From JBKJTP01 sp046590195 (GTDB lineage: Bacteria > Bacteroidota > Ignavibacteria > Palsa-1295): DNA of 56,169 bases. The stretch covers positions 1-56,169 of the forward strand of contig JBKJTP010000084.1 of assembly GCA_046590195.1 (NCBI GenBank). The letters run 5' to 3'. Shown here one piece after another: positions 16,395 to 24,582 of this stretch; position 1 is the stretch's first letter; each line of letters begins with the position of its first letter. A program made the position numbers and the translations under genes. The notes below the pieces were generated by a model. It saw nothing but the letters and a program-made list of their open reading frames with translations. It had not been told where the DNA came from and did not search any database.

Positions 16395-16864
16395 TGGCAG
16401 TTGTTGACCTAATCAAAGACGACCTATCCAACCTGCAAGAGGTGGTGAGGTATTATGACGCCGAGTTCAAGGCGCATGTAAAAGAACTCGCCTTGGATAT
16501 GAAGACGTATTCAAGAGCCAACTCAGAACAAGCCGGACTACTGGGCTTCTATGACCAGCTTCGCTGTGAATTGGAAGTCATGCTGGACGACATGAAGATG
16601 CGTTACGACGTAGCACGTTATCTGGCGCTGAGAGAGCTACAAAAAAACGAGTCGAAGACCCACCCGGAACGTACCTTGAACATGCTAATCGACGGCAACA
16701 AGGATGTTATCCTACACCACAAAGCCAAGAACGAAATAGACGAAAGGCTCAAGAAGGCCAAGTCCATCGTAGGCGCGTTCGTTCAGCGTGGACATTCGCT
16801 ACATAATCTCGTGAAAGCACGAACCGGCGAATTCCAGAACGAACCCATCTACGTGAATGAGTAA
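16394..16864 (+). CDS. uvsY: UvsY-like recombination mediator
   Basis: 156 aa (T4 UvsY is 137). UvsY helps UvsX displace gp32 from ssDNA. Helical throughout, with KELALDMKTYSRANSEQA early, a basic middle (MKMRYDVARYLALRELQ) and RLKKAKSIVGAFVQRGHSLHNLVKARTGE at the C-terminus; the RGHSLHN segment resembles the RG-x-x-I-xN C-terminal motif of UvsY. It overlaps uvsW by eight bases, as expected for a uvsY-uvsW pair. Sequence similarity is weak; context carries much of the weight. Confidence 0.65.
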   Translation: MAVVDLIKDDLSNLQEVVRYYDAEFKAHVKELALDMKTYSRANSEQAGLLGFYDQLRCELEVMLDDMKMRYDVARYLALRELQKNESKTHPERTLNMLIDGNKDVILHHKAKNEIDERLKKAKSIVGAFVQRGHSLHNLVKARTGEFQNEPIYVNE

Positions 16865-18347
16865 GAAAACAGCTACAATAAAAATACTCGATGAAACAAA
16901 CATCGTAGTTATAGGTCTGACCCAGTCCGAGTACAAGGTGCTGTCTGGCATATTCTCGGTGTTTGCCAAGGCGTACATGTTCCACCCGCTCTACAAGCTG
17001 AAGAAGTGGGACGGCCGGATACGTTTCTTCTCGCAGGCCGGCGCATCTTACATTACCTTGTTGCAGGATATCGTCCCGCACATCAAGAAGATGGGCTACG
17101 CCATTAAGTACATCGACCGCCGCCGCTATGTCGATGTCGAAATCCCGCAGATCGACAAGGACTATCTGTCCGACTACGGCTGGGAGCTTGGCGAGCATCA
17201 GGTTAACGCTATTAACGCTATTGCCGAACATGGTAATGGTATGCTCATCGCCGGTACCGGTGCGGGTAAGACCCTTATCACGGCGGTCCTATGCGACCTC
17301 TACGAGCGTATTTGTCGCCTTAAGATTGTCGTCATTGTCCCGAACATCGACCTTATCGACCAGACGGCGTTAGAACTTAGAGCCTTCGACCTCAATGTCG
17401 GTACCTATTCCGGCGCGGGAAAGTCTCTAGAAGAGAACATCATTGTTTCGACGTGGCAGTCTATCCAGAACAACCCTCGTATTATGTCCAACTTTCAAGC
17501 CGTCATTGTAGACGAATGCCACGGCACCACGGGTAAGGTACTTCAGGAAATCCTGAACGAGCATGGCGCTCACATTCCTGTCCGTATCGGTATGACTGGT
17601 ACCCTCCCGAAGGAACCCGCAGACCTCATGGCCGTGTCCGTAACATTGGGCAAGGTGCTTTACGAGGTCAAGGCCCATACGCTAATCGCTAAGGGTTGGC
17701 TGGCTAACCTCTTCATTAAGATGTACTGCCTGATGGAAGATTTCTCCGAACGATGGGCTGCCTTCCAGAAGAAACATCCGGAAGATGCCGCCGAAATGAC
17801 CGAGAAGGATTTCATCGAGCATCTGTTTCCAGATTATGAAGCCGAAACGACCTATCTACAGAAGCGCAAGCTCCGAACGGTATTCATGGCAGACTTCATT
17901 GAGAATATCCGTGGTCAAGCCAAGGGTAATACATTCGTTCTGGTGAAGTCGATTGCTGTCGGTAAGGCACTAGCCAAGCTCATCGAGGGTGCGTTGTTTA
18001 TCTACGGTCAGGACAAGACCGCAGTGCGTAAGCAAATCTACAAGATGTTCGAGGAACACGATAACCTCGTTGTCATCTCTACCTTCCAGCTTGCTTCCAC
18101 CGGACTGAACATCAAGCGCATCTTCAACCTCGTCTTCATCGACGCCGGTAAGTCCTTCACCAAGATTGTGCAGGCTATCGGTCGTGGTCTTCGTAAGGCC
18201 AAGGATAAAGATTTCGTCAACGTCTATGATTTCCACTCCAATCTAAAATTCTCGAAGCGGCATGCCGGACAGCGCAAGTCGTTCTACAAGGAACAGAAGT
18301 ACAATTATGTCGTTAAGAAGGTCGATTACGAGTCATACTACAAGTGA
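16857..18347 (+). CDS. uvsW: UvsW superfamily 2 helicase
   Basis: 496 aa (T4 UvsW is 503). Unwinds R-loops and branched recombination intermediates and drives the switch from origin- to recombination-dependent replication. N-terminal DNA-binding region (residues ~1-110), Q-like LGEHQVNAI, Walker A AGTGAGKT (~133-140), DEAD-type VDECH (~218-222), GMTGTLP motif III, and C-terminal motifs VISTFQLASTGLNI and QAIGRGLRK. ATG overlaps the uvsY end. Confidence 0.93.
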   Translation: MSKKTATIKILDETNIVVIGLTQSEYKVLSGIFSVFAKAYMFHPLYKLKKWDGRIRFFSQAGASYITLLQDIVPHIKKMGYAIKYIDRRRYVDVEIPQIDKDYLSDYGWELGEHQVNAINAIAEHGNGMLIAGTGAGKTLITAVLCDLYERICRLKIVVIVPNIDLIDQTALELRAFDLNVGTYSGAGKSLEENIIVSTWQSIQNNPRIMSNFQAVIVDECHGTTGKVLQEILNEHGAHIPVRIGMTGTLPKEPADLMAVSVTLGKVLYEVKAHTLIAKGWLANLFIKMYCLMEDFSERWAAFQKKHPEDAAEMTEKDFIEHLFPDYEAETTYLQKRKLRTVFMADFIENIRGQAKGNTFVLVKSIAVGKALAKLIEGALFIYGQDKTAVRKQIYKMFEEHDNLVVISTFQLASTGLNIKRIFNLVFIDAGKSFTKIVQAIGRGLRKAKDKDFVNVYDFHSNLKFSKRHAGQRKSFYKEQKYNYVVKKVDYESYYK

Positions 18348-18354
18348 TGTTTCG

Positions 18355-18383
18355 TTGACACTGCCGCGCTAATCCCGTAGAAT
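18355..18383 (+). promoter_or_regulatory. Host sigma70-like promoter
   Basis: TTGACA (18355-18360), 17-nt spacer, TAGAAT (18378-18383), upstream of the gene at 18414. Confidence 0.75.
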
Positions 18384-18413
18384 ACTAGAAATATTCGAGG
18401 AAACCATTGTCAT

Positions 18414-18902
18414 ATGATTATTTCAGACGAAAACAGCTATCCTGTAATGGTGGACAGCGTTGAAACTCCACTGAGTACGGAATGGTTCTGGGTTCTGGAT
18501 TTGGTTAACAAGGACTTCATACTGACGCCATTGATGATGAACGAGGAATTACACACGCCGACGTTCGAGCTTTTAATCAACAACTACGTTATCGAAGTCC
18601 CGACCAACTGGAACATTCTATTGTACTCGGAAGAGACTTCTCAGCTTGACGTTGCCGAAGTGTCGGAATTGACTAGGGGTAACTTCACGGCTCTTGGCTT
18701 CCAACATAAGAAAGACCGTATCGTTCCCGGTGAAGTGAAGGTAATCAACTACAACCCGTTCGCAAGAGTGCATACGCCATCCTTACACAAGACGCACATG
18801 CTCTGTCATGCCCTTGGTCCGGATGTGTGGCTGTGTATCTCACCGAGCGACAATTACAACAAATACCTCAAGAACATGATGATCGGCGACATACTCCCGT
18901 AA
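18414..18902 (+). CDS. Unknown conserved-looking phage protein
   Basis: 162 aa, beta-rich, no known domain. Distinctive segments are VPTNWNILLYSEETSQLDV (mid) and MLCHALGPDVWLCISPSD near the C-terminus; I have an impression of similar proteins in other large T4-like phages but no function. It has its own early-type promoter, and its RBS-like GAGG lies ~13 nt from ATG, rather far. Confidence 0.65.
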   Translation: MIISDENSYPVMVDSVETPLSTEWFWVLDLVNKDFILTPLMMNEELHTPTFELLINNYVIEVPTNWNILLYSEETSQLDVAEVSELTRGNFTALGFQHKKDRIVPGEVKVINYNPFARVHTPSLHKTHMLCHALGPDVWLCISPSDNYNKYLKNMMIGDILP

Positions 18903-18979
18903 AAAGTTGATAACTATAAGGTATACAATCAAAGTGGAGGCCGTTAGGCGAACCACAATTCACCTAGCAGGACAATGCA

Positions 18980-19402
18980 ATGGCTAAGATAGCTAAGAAG
19001 AACTCAAAAAGTATTAGCGCCAAGGAAATCAAGGCGTGGCTACGAGGCATACAAGAGTTTCAGCCGGAAGGTTGGACTCCAAGTAAAGCTCAGTGGGATG
19101 CGATCCGTGACCGTATTTTCTCACTTGACGAGGATGTAGTGGAACATTCACAGTTTGAAGTCTCGCGTTCGACACGCGTAGTCGATTTCGTCCCGGCCCC
19201 GCAGTTTGCGCCACCGGCCCATGGGTTTCCACAGATATCGAATAACGAAACCTATGTAGCTGCTACTCCAATGGGTCCGTCTATACTGGCCGATACAGCT
19301 AACGCGACAGCTAAAAACGTTAAGTTGAAGCCGGCAGGCGATGGCGGTGTGTCTGTAATTGCAGACCCGACTGCCGAAGGCGAGTACAAGTCTCCATTCT
19401 AA
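18980..19402 (+). CDS. Unknown small protein
   Basis: 140 aa. The N-terminal ~50 residues are a helical segment (SAKEIKAWLRGIQEFQ, then WTPSKAQWDAIRDRIFSL), followed by a Pro/Ala-rich flexible tail. No known function. Its stop overlaps the start of the DnaE-like fragment (TAATG), so the two are probably co-translated, and it might assist that protein. Confidence 0.65.
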   Translation: MAKIAKKNSKSISAKEIKAWLRGIQEFQPEGWTPSKAQWDAIRDRIFSLDEDVVEHSQFEVSRSTRVVDFVPAPQFAPPAHGFPQISNNETYVAATPMGPSILADTANATAKNVKLKPAGDGGVSVIADPTAEGEYKSPF

Positions 19403-19941
19403 TGCAGACTGTGTTGAAAGACAGAATACTCTGGTTCGATGGTGATTCCACTATCGAACCAGATGTTCTTGCGGATATCGTCCTAAAAGGATTAAAACTC
19501 AAGAAGGGTATCTTCGTGAGTGAGGTCACAGACGAGATTGAGCAGTTCAATCGGATTTCCACTTATCAGCTTGAAGAAAAGACCGAGAACCGCCCGTTAT
19601 CATTTGACTGGAATATCCCGGAGAAGTATATAGAGATGAATCTCCGGACGTTCTTTCTAGGCAAGCTGGCCGAAGAAGCCGAATGGAATATAAAGCTTTC
19701 GCAATCAGACTTGGAAGAACGAATCAAGAGAATCGACGTTGAACTGGACGCGTATTACCAGTCAAATGTCAACATGTTGCTCCGTTCGACCCTGTTCATC
19801 ATAGATACCTTTAAGGAGAAAAACGTGGTATGGGGGGTAGGCCGAGGCAGCGCCTGTAGCTCATATATACTGTATCTTGCTGGCGTTCATGATATAGACA
19901 GCGTAGCCTACGAATTGGATATCAGTGATTTCCTTCGCTAA
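19402..19941 (+). CDS. DnaE-like polymerase palm, N-terminal piece
   Basis: 179 aa. The C-terminal third matches bacterial C-family polymerase (DnaE) sequence just before the catalytic Asp pair: LRSTLFIIDTFKEKN, then WGVGRGSACSSYILYLAGVH (the GPGRGSAAGS nucleotide-binding motif), then DIDSVAYELDISDFLR, equivalent to DVDPLxYxLxFERFLN. It stops exactly there, and the following DnaE segment starts the gene at 28900. The N-terminal part lacks a PHP domain. Whether the two proteins assemble is inference; the phage's main polymerase is presumably elsewhere. Confidence 0.7.
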   Translation: MQTVLKDRILWFDGDSTIEPDVLADIVLKGLKLKKGIFVSEVTDEIEQFNRISTYQLEEKTENRPLSFDWNIPEKYIEMNLRTFFLGKLAEEAEWNIKLSQSDLEERIKRIDVELDAYYQSNVNMLLRSTLFIIDTFKEKNVVWGVGRGSACSSYILYLAGVHDIDSVAYELDISDFLR

Positions 19942-19948
19942 GGCTGAG

Positions 19949-19956
19949 TATAAATA
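19949..19956 (+). promoter_or_regulatory. Late promoter TATAAATA
   Basis: Perfect T4 late consensus 28 nt before ATG 19984; GAGG RBS follows. Confidence 0.8.
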
Positions 19957-19983
19957 GAGTTTGCCCAACAGAGGATTTTTCAA

Positions 19984-20268
19984 ATGGCTAGAAAAGCAAC
20001 CAGTATGCGTGGCGAGACCGTCGATTTTGACCTATTCGCTATCAAGGAACAAATCAACGGCGCACCGGTTACGGAGACTATCCAGAATCGTGAGCGTTTC
20101 ATCGACCTACGTCGTAAGCGTGGCACGCGTCGTAAACTACAGGACATGCTCGCCGAACAGGAAGCATCCAAGAAATCCGTAACTGAAGCCATCAAGGCGG
20201 ACGCGACGGCTGATCCTGCCGGCGCTGCCCCGAAAAAGCGTACCATCCAGAAGAAAAAGGAAGTCTAA
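19984..20268 (+). CDS. Small basic protein, conserved in T4-like phages by impression
   Basis: 94 aa, very basic. The N-terminal pattern SMRGETVDFDLFAIKEQI...RERFIDLRRKRGTRRK looks like a short conserved protein I recall from cyanophage-type T4 relatives, of unknown role, possibly a head-core or DNA-associated protein given its charge and late promoter. The C-terminus is an Ala/Lys-rich tail. Stop overlaps the next ATG. Confidence 0.65.
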   Translation: MARKATSMRGETVDFDLFAIKEQINGAPVTETIQNRERFIDLRRKRGTRRKLQDMLAEQEASKKSVTEAIKADATADPAGAAPKKRTIQKKKEV

Positions 20269-20585
20269 TGTCAGCATCAAATCTGCGTTGCCCTAAGAGC
20301 CGAATCCTATTCCAGTTTTACGAGGGGGTTAGTGGTGGTTCGTTCGACAACAAAACGGATTGGGGGTTTAACATCAAGAAGCCAACCCAAGACATCCTTT
20401 CCCCACGTTGGGCTACGGTGAAGGTTGTAGGTAAGGACGTGAAGTATGTTGTACCGGGGCAATACATCTTGATTGAACCGTCCATGTGGACAATTGGATT
20501 CACCTACAATGATGAGAAGTATTGGGCTACTGCCGAAGAAAAACTCATCGCTGTGTCAGACGAAGCCCCAAGGGGCATGGTCTAA
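20268..20585 (+). CDS. GroES-like co-chaperonin candidate (gp31-like)
   Basis: 105 aa (T4 gp31 is 111). Beta-rich with a likely mobile-loop-like Gly/Ser insert (YEGVSGGSFDNKTDWG) and a GroES-like RWATVKVVGKDVKYVVPGQY then ILIEP core. gp31 replaces GroES to fold the large capsid protein, and a gp23-family gene is present at 40.4 kb. The family is highly divergent; a structure prediction showing the GroES barrel would confirm it. Expressed from the late promoter at 19949; the gene ends before a terminator. Confidence 0.5.
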   Translation: MSASNLRCPKSRILFQFYEGVSGGSFDNKTDWGFNIKKPTQDILSPRWATVKVVGKDVKYVVPGQYILIEPSMWTIGFTYNDEKYWATAEEKLIAVSDEAPRGMV

Positions 20586-20600
20586 GTAATATCAATATAG

Positions 20601-20627
20601 CGGAGACGGTGTGCATTCCCGTCTCCG
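20601..20627 (+). terminator. Intrinsic terminator
   Basis: CGGAGACGG / CCGTCTCCG, 9-bp stem, 9-nt loop, followed by TTGTCGTTTG. Confidence 0.75.
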
Positions 20628-20644
20628 TTGTCGTTTGTAACGTC

Positions 20645-20688
20645 TTGATAAATCCCCTGCTTGCGTGTACACTTGTCGCATAACAAGT
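20645..20688 (+). promoter_or_regulatory. Sigma70-like promoter with a downstream palindrome before gene 44
   Basis: TTGATA (20645-20650), 17-nt spacer, TACACT (20668-20673). ACTTGT (20671-20676) and ACAAGT (20683-20688) form an inverted repeat across the expected start, a possible operator or 5' hairpin. Confidence 0.65.
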
Positions 20689-20702
20689 AGAAGGATTGTA
20701 TT

Positions 20703-21653
20703 ATGCTACAAACTCCGTGGGCGCTGAAGCATCGCCCCGCCAATCTCAAGGAATTCATCTTTCAGGACCAGCAGACCAAGGATTTGGTTGCGCGATATAT
20801 CGAAGATAAGAGCTTTCCGAATCTACTCCTGATAGGGCATCGCGGTACTGGTAAGACCTCTCTTGCATTGCTGCTCAAGCAGCAGCTTGGCATTGACGAC
20901 ATGGACTTTTTGGCTCTCAATGCTTCGGACGATAACTCCGTCGATGTTATCCGGACCAAGGTCAAGAGCTTCATTGGCACCTTCGCGCTGTCGGAATTCA
21001 AGATTGTTCTTCTAGACGAAGCTGATTACCTGACGCCTTCGGCTCAAGCTGCACTGCGCGGCATGATGGAAGATGAGGAATTCTCTACCAATGCTCGGTT
21101 CATCTTGACCGGTAACAAGGCACACAAGATTATCCCGGAGCTACGCGACTCGCGTCTCACGGAGATAGTATTCAAAGCCCCCGACCGCGATGCAATGCTA
21201 TTACGTGCTGTCAAGATTTTGAAGAAGGAGGGGGTTACCATTGATGATGATTCATTGGGGCTCTTGGAGAAATACCTTGATGAATCCTATCCTGACTTCC
21301 GCAAGCTGTTGGTCAGACTGGAACGCCATACCGTCAATGGTAAGCTGACAGACTCGGAGACAGGGAAGTCCACCGGTAATGAATTCCTCGTTGACCTGAT
21401 GGATATGATGGAGAGTAACAAGTGGGGTAGCATTCGCGGCTACATGGCCGAGAATACTCCGGATGACCAATGGGAAGAAGTATATCGCTTCCTATATGAT
21501 TACATCGGTGAAGTTGTTAGCTTCAAGTCCGCCGATAAACAGGATCAAGCAATCGTTGTAATTGCTGACCACCTGTACAAACACGCCTTTGTGGCCGATC
21601 CCGAGATAAACTTCGCGGCCTGTATCATCAAACTATCAAAAATCAGCAAGTAA
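20703..21653 (+). CDS. 44: Clamp loader large subunit, gp44-like AAA+
   Basis: 316 aa (T4 gp44 is 319). With gp62 it loads the sliding clamp. Walker A GHRGTGKT (~45-52), Walker B VLLDEAD (~102-108), sensor-1 FILTGNK (~123-129), and an arginine-finger region ELRDSRLTE in place of the usual SRC. C-terminal collar helices follow. Promoter at 20645; the gene 62 homolog lies 0.4 kb downstream with one small gene between. Confidence 0.92.
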   Translation: MLQTPWALKHRPANLKEFIFQDQQTKDLVARYIEDKSFPNLLLIGHRGTGKTSLALLLKQQLGIDDMDFLALNASDDNSVDVIRTKVKSFIGTFALSEFKIVLLDEADYLTPSAQAALRGMMEDEEFSTNARFILTGNKAHKIIPELRDSRLTEIVFKAPDRDAMLLRAVKILKKEGVTIDDDSLGLLEKYLDESYPDFRKLLVRLERHTVNGKLTDSETGKSTGNEFLVDLMDMMESNKWGSIRGYMAENTPDDQWEEVYRFLYDYIGEVVSFKSADKQDQAIVVIADHLYKHAFVADPEINFAACIIKLSKISK

Positions 21654-21662
21654 GAGGACATC

Positions 21663-22073
21663 ATGCAAAATACAGACCCATATAACCAGTCACCGAACCT
21701 AGACCTGTTTCAGGAACCTATTACACAGGAACTTGCTAACAAGCATATCGCTGCCGTCGCCGCGCATCATGGCAAGAATGAGAAGCTCGCGTGGAAGCGT
21801 AAGGTCAAGAAGATGATGGGCTACATCGAAGAGGTCGGTAAGTTCGAAGAGCAGATAATGGAACTCACCAAGGCCAAGCAGCCAATTCTAGACGCGATTG
21901 CATTCCTGCGTAGCGAGATGACAAAGGAGTGCATTCATCCGAAGGACCACCTCGCGCACCTGAATACATACCTAATCTGTAAGTTCTGCGATAACAAAAT
22001 CAGCATTCCTCGCATCCTGAAGGCCGAAGAGCCTGACACTGATGAGGAAGAGGCTGACGATGGCGGAGAGTAA
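21663..22073 (+). CDS. Small protein with a zinc-ribbon-like C-terminus
   Basis: 136 aa. Basic helical middle (KLAWKRKVKKMMGYIEEVG) and a putative zinc site, CIHPKDHLAHL then ICKFCDNK (~100-122), followed by an acidic tail. It sits between clamp-loader genes 44 and 62 and overlaps 62 by 14 bases, so it is probably made with them. Function unknown; a link to clamp loading is positional inference. Confidence 0.65.
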   Translation: MQNTDPYNQSPNLDLFQEPITQELANKHIAAVAAHHGKNEKLAWKRKVKKMMGYIEEVGKFEEQIMELTKAKQPILDAIAFLRSEMTKECIHPKDHLAHLNTYLICKFCDNKISIPRILKAEEPDTDEEEADDGGE

Positions 22074-22515
22074 GCTCGACATTTGGGAATTGCTGCGAGC
22101 TATCGACGATAATAAGCGGGCATTCTTAAAACAGCTTCCGGAAGCACAACGAAAGGGTTTTGCCCCTATCGTTGTGCTTCGCTGGCTGTCGGGTTCCGGA
22201 GACCAAGCGCAGCTTCATAATCTGAATGAGCTAGTCAATTCCACGGTATTCAACCTCTACAAGCATCCGGACCTACTTTACCGGCTCATGACGGCGGCTA
22301 CTCCGGCCTGTCGCAAACAGTATCAATGGATCAAGCCGCACAAGAAGGCAAAGCTCTCTAAGCGCATTGATGTTATCAAGCGATATCTCAGCGTGCCCAA
22401 TCGGCAGGCATTTGAATTCACCGAGTTGTATACCGACGATGACATACTGGAAATGAGTGACGCTCTCGGGGATGACAAGGACTTCACCAAGCTACTCAAG
22501 GCAGAAATGAAATGA
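22060..22515 (+). CDS. 62: Clamp loader small subunit, gp62-like
   Basis: 151 aa from ATG 22060 (MAESKLDIWELL), preferred over the upstream in-frame ATG at 22042 because AGGAAGAGG lies just before it. T4 gp62 is 187 aa. Matches include FAPIVVLRWLSG, NELVNSTVFNLYKHPDLLYRLM and KQYQWIKPHKK, all typical of the family. gp62 is one arm of the pentameric loader with gp44. The stop overlaps the next gene (ATGA). Confidence 0.8.
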   Translation: MAESKLDIWELLRAIDDNKRAFLKQLPEAQRKGFAPIVVLRWLSGSGDQAQLHNLNELVNSTVFNLYKHPDLLYRLMTAATPACRKQYQWIKPHKKAKLSKRIDVIKRYLSVPNRQAFEFTELYTDDDILEMSDALGDDKDFTKLLKAEMK

Positions 22516-23195
22516 ATAAGTTCGGCTTCTATGAATGTGAATACTGTTCCAAGCGATACCTAAAAGAAGCTCCATTCAAGAAGCACACTTGCGAAGCCGG
22601 CGTGCGACAAAAGTTTACCCGTACCACTAAGCGCGGGCGTTTCTGCTACAACGTCTACAAGTCATGGTTGAAGTATCGCGGATTCCACGAGTCGGATATT
22701 GACGCTTTTGTCGAATCTCGTTACTACAATCCTATTATCAAGTTCGTTGAATTCTACTACACCACGATGCTTCCGGACATGGACGACTATATCAAGTCCA
22801 TGGTCGAGCAGAAGATGCTACCGCAGATGTGGACCAATGGTACGGTTTACGAACAGTACATTTCAAACTACGACGAAAGTGTAACCCCGGTAAGACAAGC
22901 CGAGATATCCATTCGGCATCTTAATACCTTGGCAAAGACACTGGAATGTGAGCCAGTAGAGGTATTCGATTACTTGTATGTCCCCGATTTGGTGAAGCTC
23001 ATTCAATGCCGCCGATTCTCACCGTGGATTCTATTGGCCTCTAAGCGTTTTCAGCGATACATGGCAGAGACAGATTTAGCTGAAAGGCCGGCTCTGGAAA
23101 TGATGGTCAATCTCGATGTGTGGCTGCCGCGCTTCCGAGAATGGCCGAAGGAGCGGGAAATCATCGCAAACCTCACAAAGCAGTTAGGAATCTAG
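22512..23195 (+). CDS. Unknown protein with an N-terminal zinc finger
   Basis: 227 aa. Residues 8-27 form a C2H2-like finger (YECEYCSKRYLKEAPFKKHTC). The rest is helical and aromatic rich (YYNPIIKFVEFYYTTMLPDM; RRFSPWILLASKRFQRYM) with no known family. ATGA overlap with gene 62 places it in the clamp-loader operon. Possibly a regulator or replication accessory protein. Confidence 0.7.
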   Translation: MNKFGFYECEYCSKRYLKEAPFKKHTCEAGVRQKFTRTTKRGRFCYNVYKSWLKYRGFHESDIDAFVESRYYNPIIKFVEFYYTTMLPDMDDYIKSMVEQKMLPQMWTNGTVYEQYISNYDESVTPVRQAEISIRHLNTLAKTLECEPVEVFDYLYVPDLVKLIQCRRFSPWILLASKRFQRYMAETDLAERPALEMMVNLDVWLPRFREWPKEREIIANLTKQLGI

Positions 23196-23203
23196 CCAGT
23201 GTG

Positions 23204-23211
23204 TATAAATA
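23204..23211 (+). promoter_or_regulatory. Late promoter TATAAATA
   Basis: Perfect late consensus upstream of the fibre gene at 23238. Confidence 0.8.
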
Positions 23212-23237
23212 CATTGAGTATTAAAACGGGATGAGAC

Positions 23238-24527
23238 ATGGCTAACTGCGCTGAAAATGTATATGTAATCAAATACACCGATATCGCCAAGGGTACGATT
23301 ACGATCACCAAGTCTTCCTTGGTTACGAATCTGATCGACATCGCGCTGGTCGGTAAGTCGCGTCTTGATTACGGCGAACTATTCGACGAGAACCTACTCC
23401 ATCTTCTAGAGAACTTTGCTTGCCCGGAAGACTCCGGTACGCCGGGTACTCCTGATCTGTCCGAAGCCTATGGCACCCTTCTAAGCAATCCTATTCAGGG
23501 TCAGAAGTGGTACAACTCAACCAATGGTTATCTGTATATCTTCAGCAACGATGAGTGGATTTGTCAGGGGCGTCAAGGCGACGTTGCTGGTAACTCCGGC
23601 GTCATTGCCCATGGCGCGTATCTTCCGCAGCCTGTTAACTCCCTCGGTTACGTGTTCCCGTATGCAGAGTGTAGCTTCGTTGTAAGTCCTCATTCCTATT
23701 TGGCTACTGATATTACCGGCCTCCCGGCTGATATAGAAGTTGATTTCATGACGTGTAATGTCGATGCAAATGGGCTAGTAACAATGCAGTTCCGTTATCG
23801 CGGTGAGTCTTCTCTACGAGACGGTTACGTCAATTATCAGATTATTGGTATCCGTGGTGAAACCAACGGTGCGGTCATGGTGGTAACACCATACCCTGTC
23901 CCATCTCCGACTCCGGGTGTGAGCCCGACAATTACACCAACGATGACGCCTACGAAGACGGTCACACCGACCCCAACGAAGACCCCGACACCGACCCCGA
24001 ACTTGTCTGTCTCGGTAACACCGACGAAGACGGTAACCCCAACACCGACGATTACTGTCACCCGTACAGTAACTCCAACACCGACACCGACGAAGACGGT
24101 AACCCCAACTCCATCGCCGTCTACTGCGGCAGCACTGGACCTGAGTCGTTTCTCCGGGCTTATTGGTACCACCAGTCTCCACAATCCGGCAGCAGTGGTT
24201 GTCACATTCGATGTTGATGGTACATGGGCTATTGATAGAATTCCGGGTACGGATGAGACCGGAACTTTCCTTGCTTCCGGTGATACATCAGAATATGAGT
24301 TTGAATTCTCCTATACTGGTGATGACGACCCATCCGGTGGCGCTTATGTCCCAAGTACATGGTATCCTGTAGCAGACGGTATTTACTTGTCTATTTCTGA
24401 TGCTGTTGTTGGCTCAGGTTTTAATTCCTCATTGTGTGTGTTGACCATGCGTAAGATTAGTAATAATGCCATTTCCGAGACCGCATCATTCACAATGCGT
24501 GCAGACGGTAATACATACGACGGATAA
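23238..24527 (+). CDS. Tail-fibre-like virion protein 1 with Thr/Pro linker
   Basis: 429 aa. The N-terminal ~215 residues are shared with the genes at 24583 and 27054: NVYVIKYTD, RLDYGELFDENLLHLLENFAC, GQKWYNSTNGYLY, FPYAECSFVVSP, YQIIGIRG. A ~75-residue Thr/Pro linker (PTPTKTVTPTP units, ~residues 223-295) follows, then a unique ~130-residue beta-rich C-terminal domain. The common part is probably a virion-attachment module, the linker a flexible stalk, and the C-terminus the binding head. Late expression fits. Confidence 0.7.
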   Translation: MANCAENVYVIKYTDIAKGTITITKSSLVTNLIDIALVGKSRLDYGELFDENLLHLLENFACPEDSGTPGTPDLSEAYGTLLSNPIQGQKWYNSTNGYLYIFSNDEWICQGRQGDVAGNSGVIAHGAYLPQPVNSLGYVFPYAECSFVVSPHSYLATDITGLPADIEVDFMTCNVDANGLVTMQFRYRGESSLRDGYVNYQIIGIRGETNGAVMVVTPYPVPSPTPGVSPTITPTMTPTKTVTPTPTKTPTPTPNLSVSVTPTKTVTPTPTITVTRTVTPTPTPTKTVTPTPSPSTAAALDLSRFSGLIGTTSLHNPAAVVVTFDVDGTWAIDRIPGTDETGTFLASGDTSEYEFEFSYTGDDDPSGGAYVPSTWYPVADGIYLSISDAVVGSGFNSSLCVLTMRKISNNAISETASFTMRADGNTYDG

Positions 24528-24582
24528 TCGTCTGGTGATAGATATAGAGATGTAAAGCGGTACCAAATCATAAGGTAATAGA

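Noticed and set aside
18908..18930. TTGATA and TACAAT resembling a promoter before the gene at 18980
   Set aside because: The spacer is only 11 nt, far from the 17-18 nt of the convincing promoters.
23925..24125. Short-period repeated DNA (ccgac/acc units), and similar tracts at 25215-25375 and 27660-27880, at first CRISPR- or satellite-like
   Set aside because: The repeats are irregular, have no spacers and encode in-frame Thr/Pro linkers of fibre proteins.
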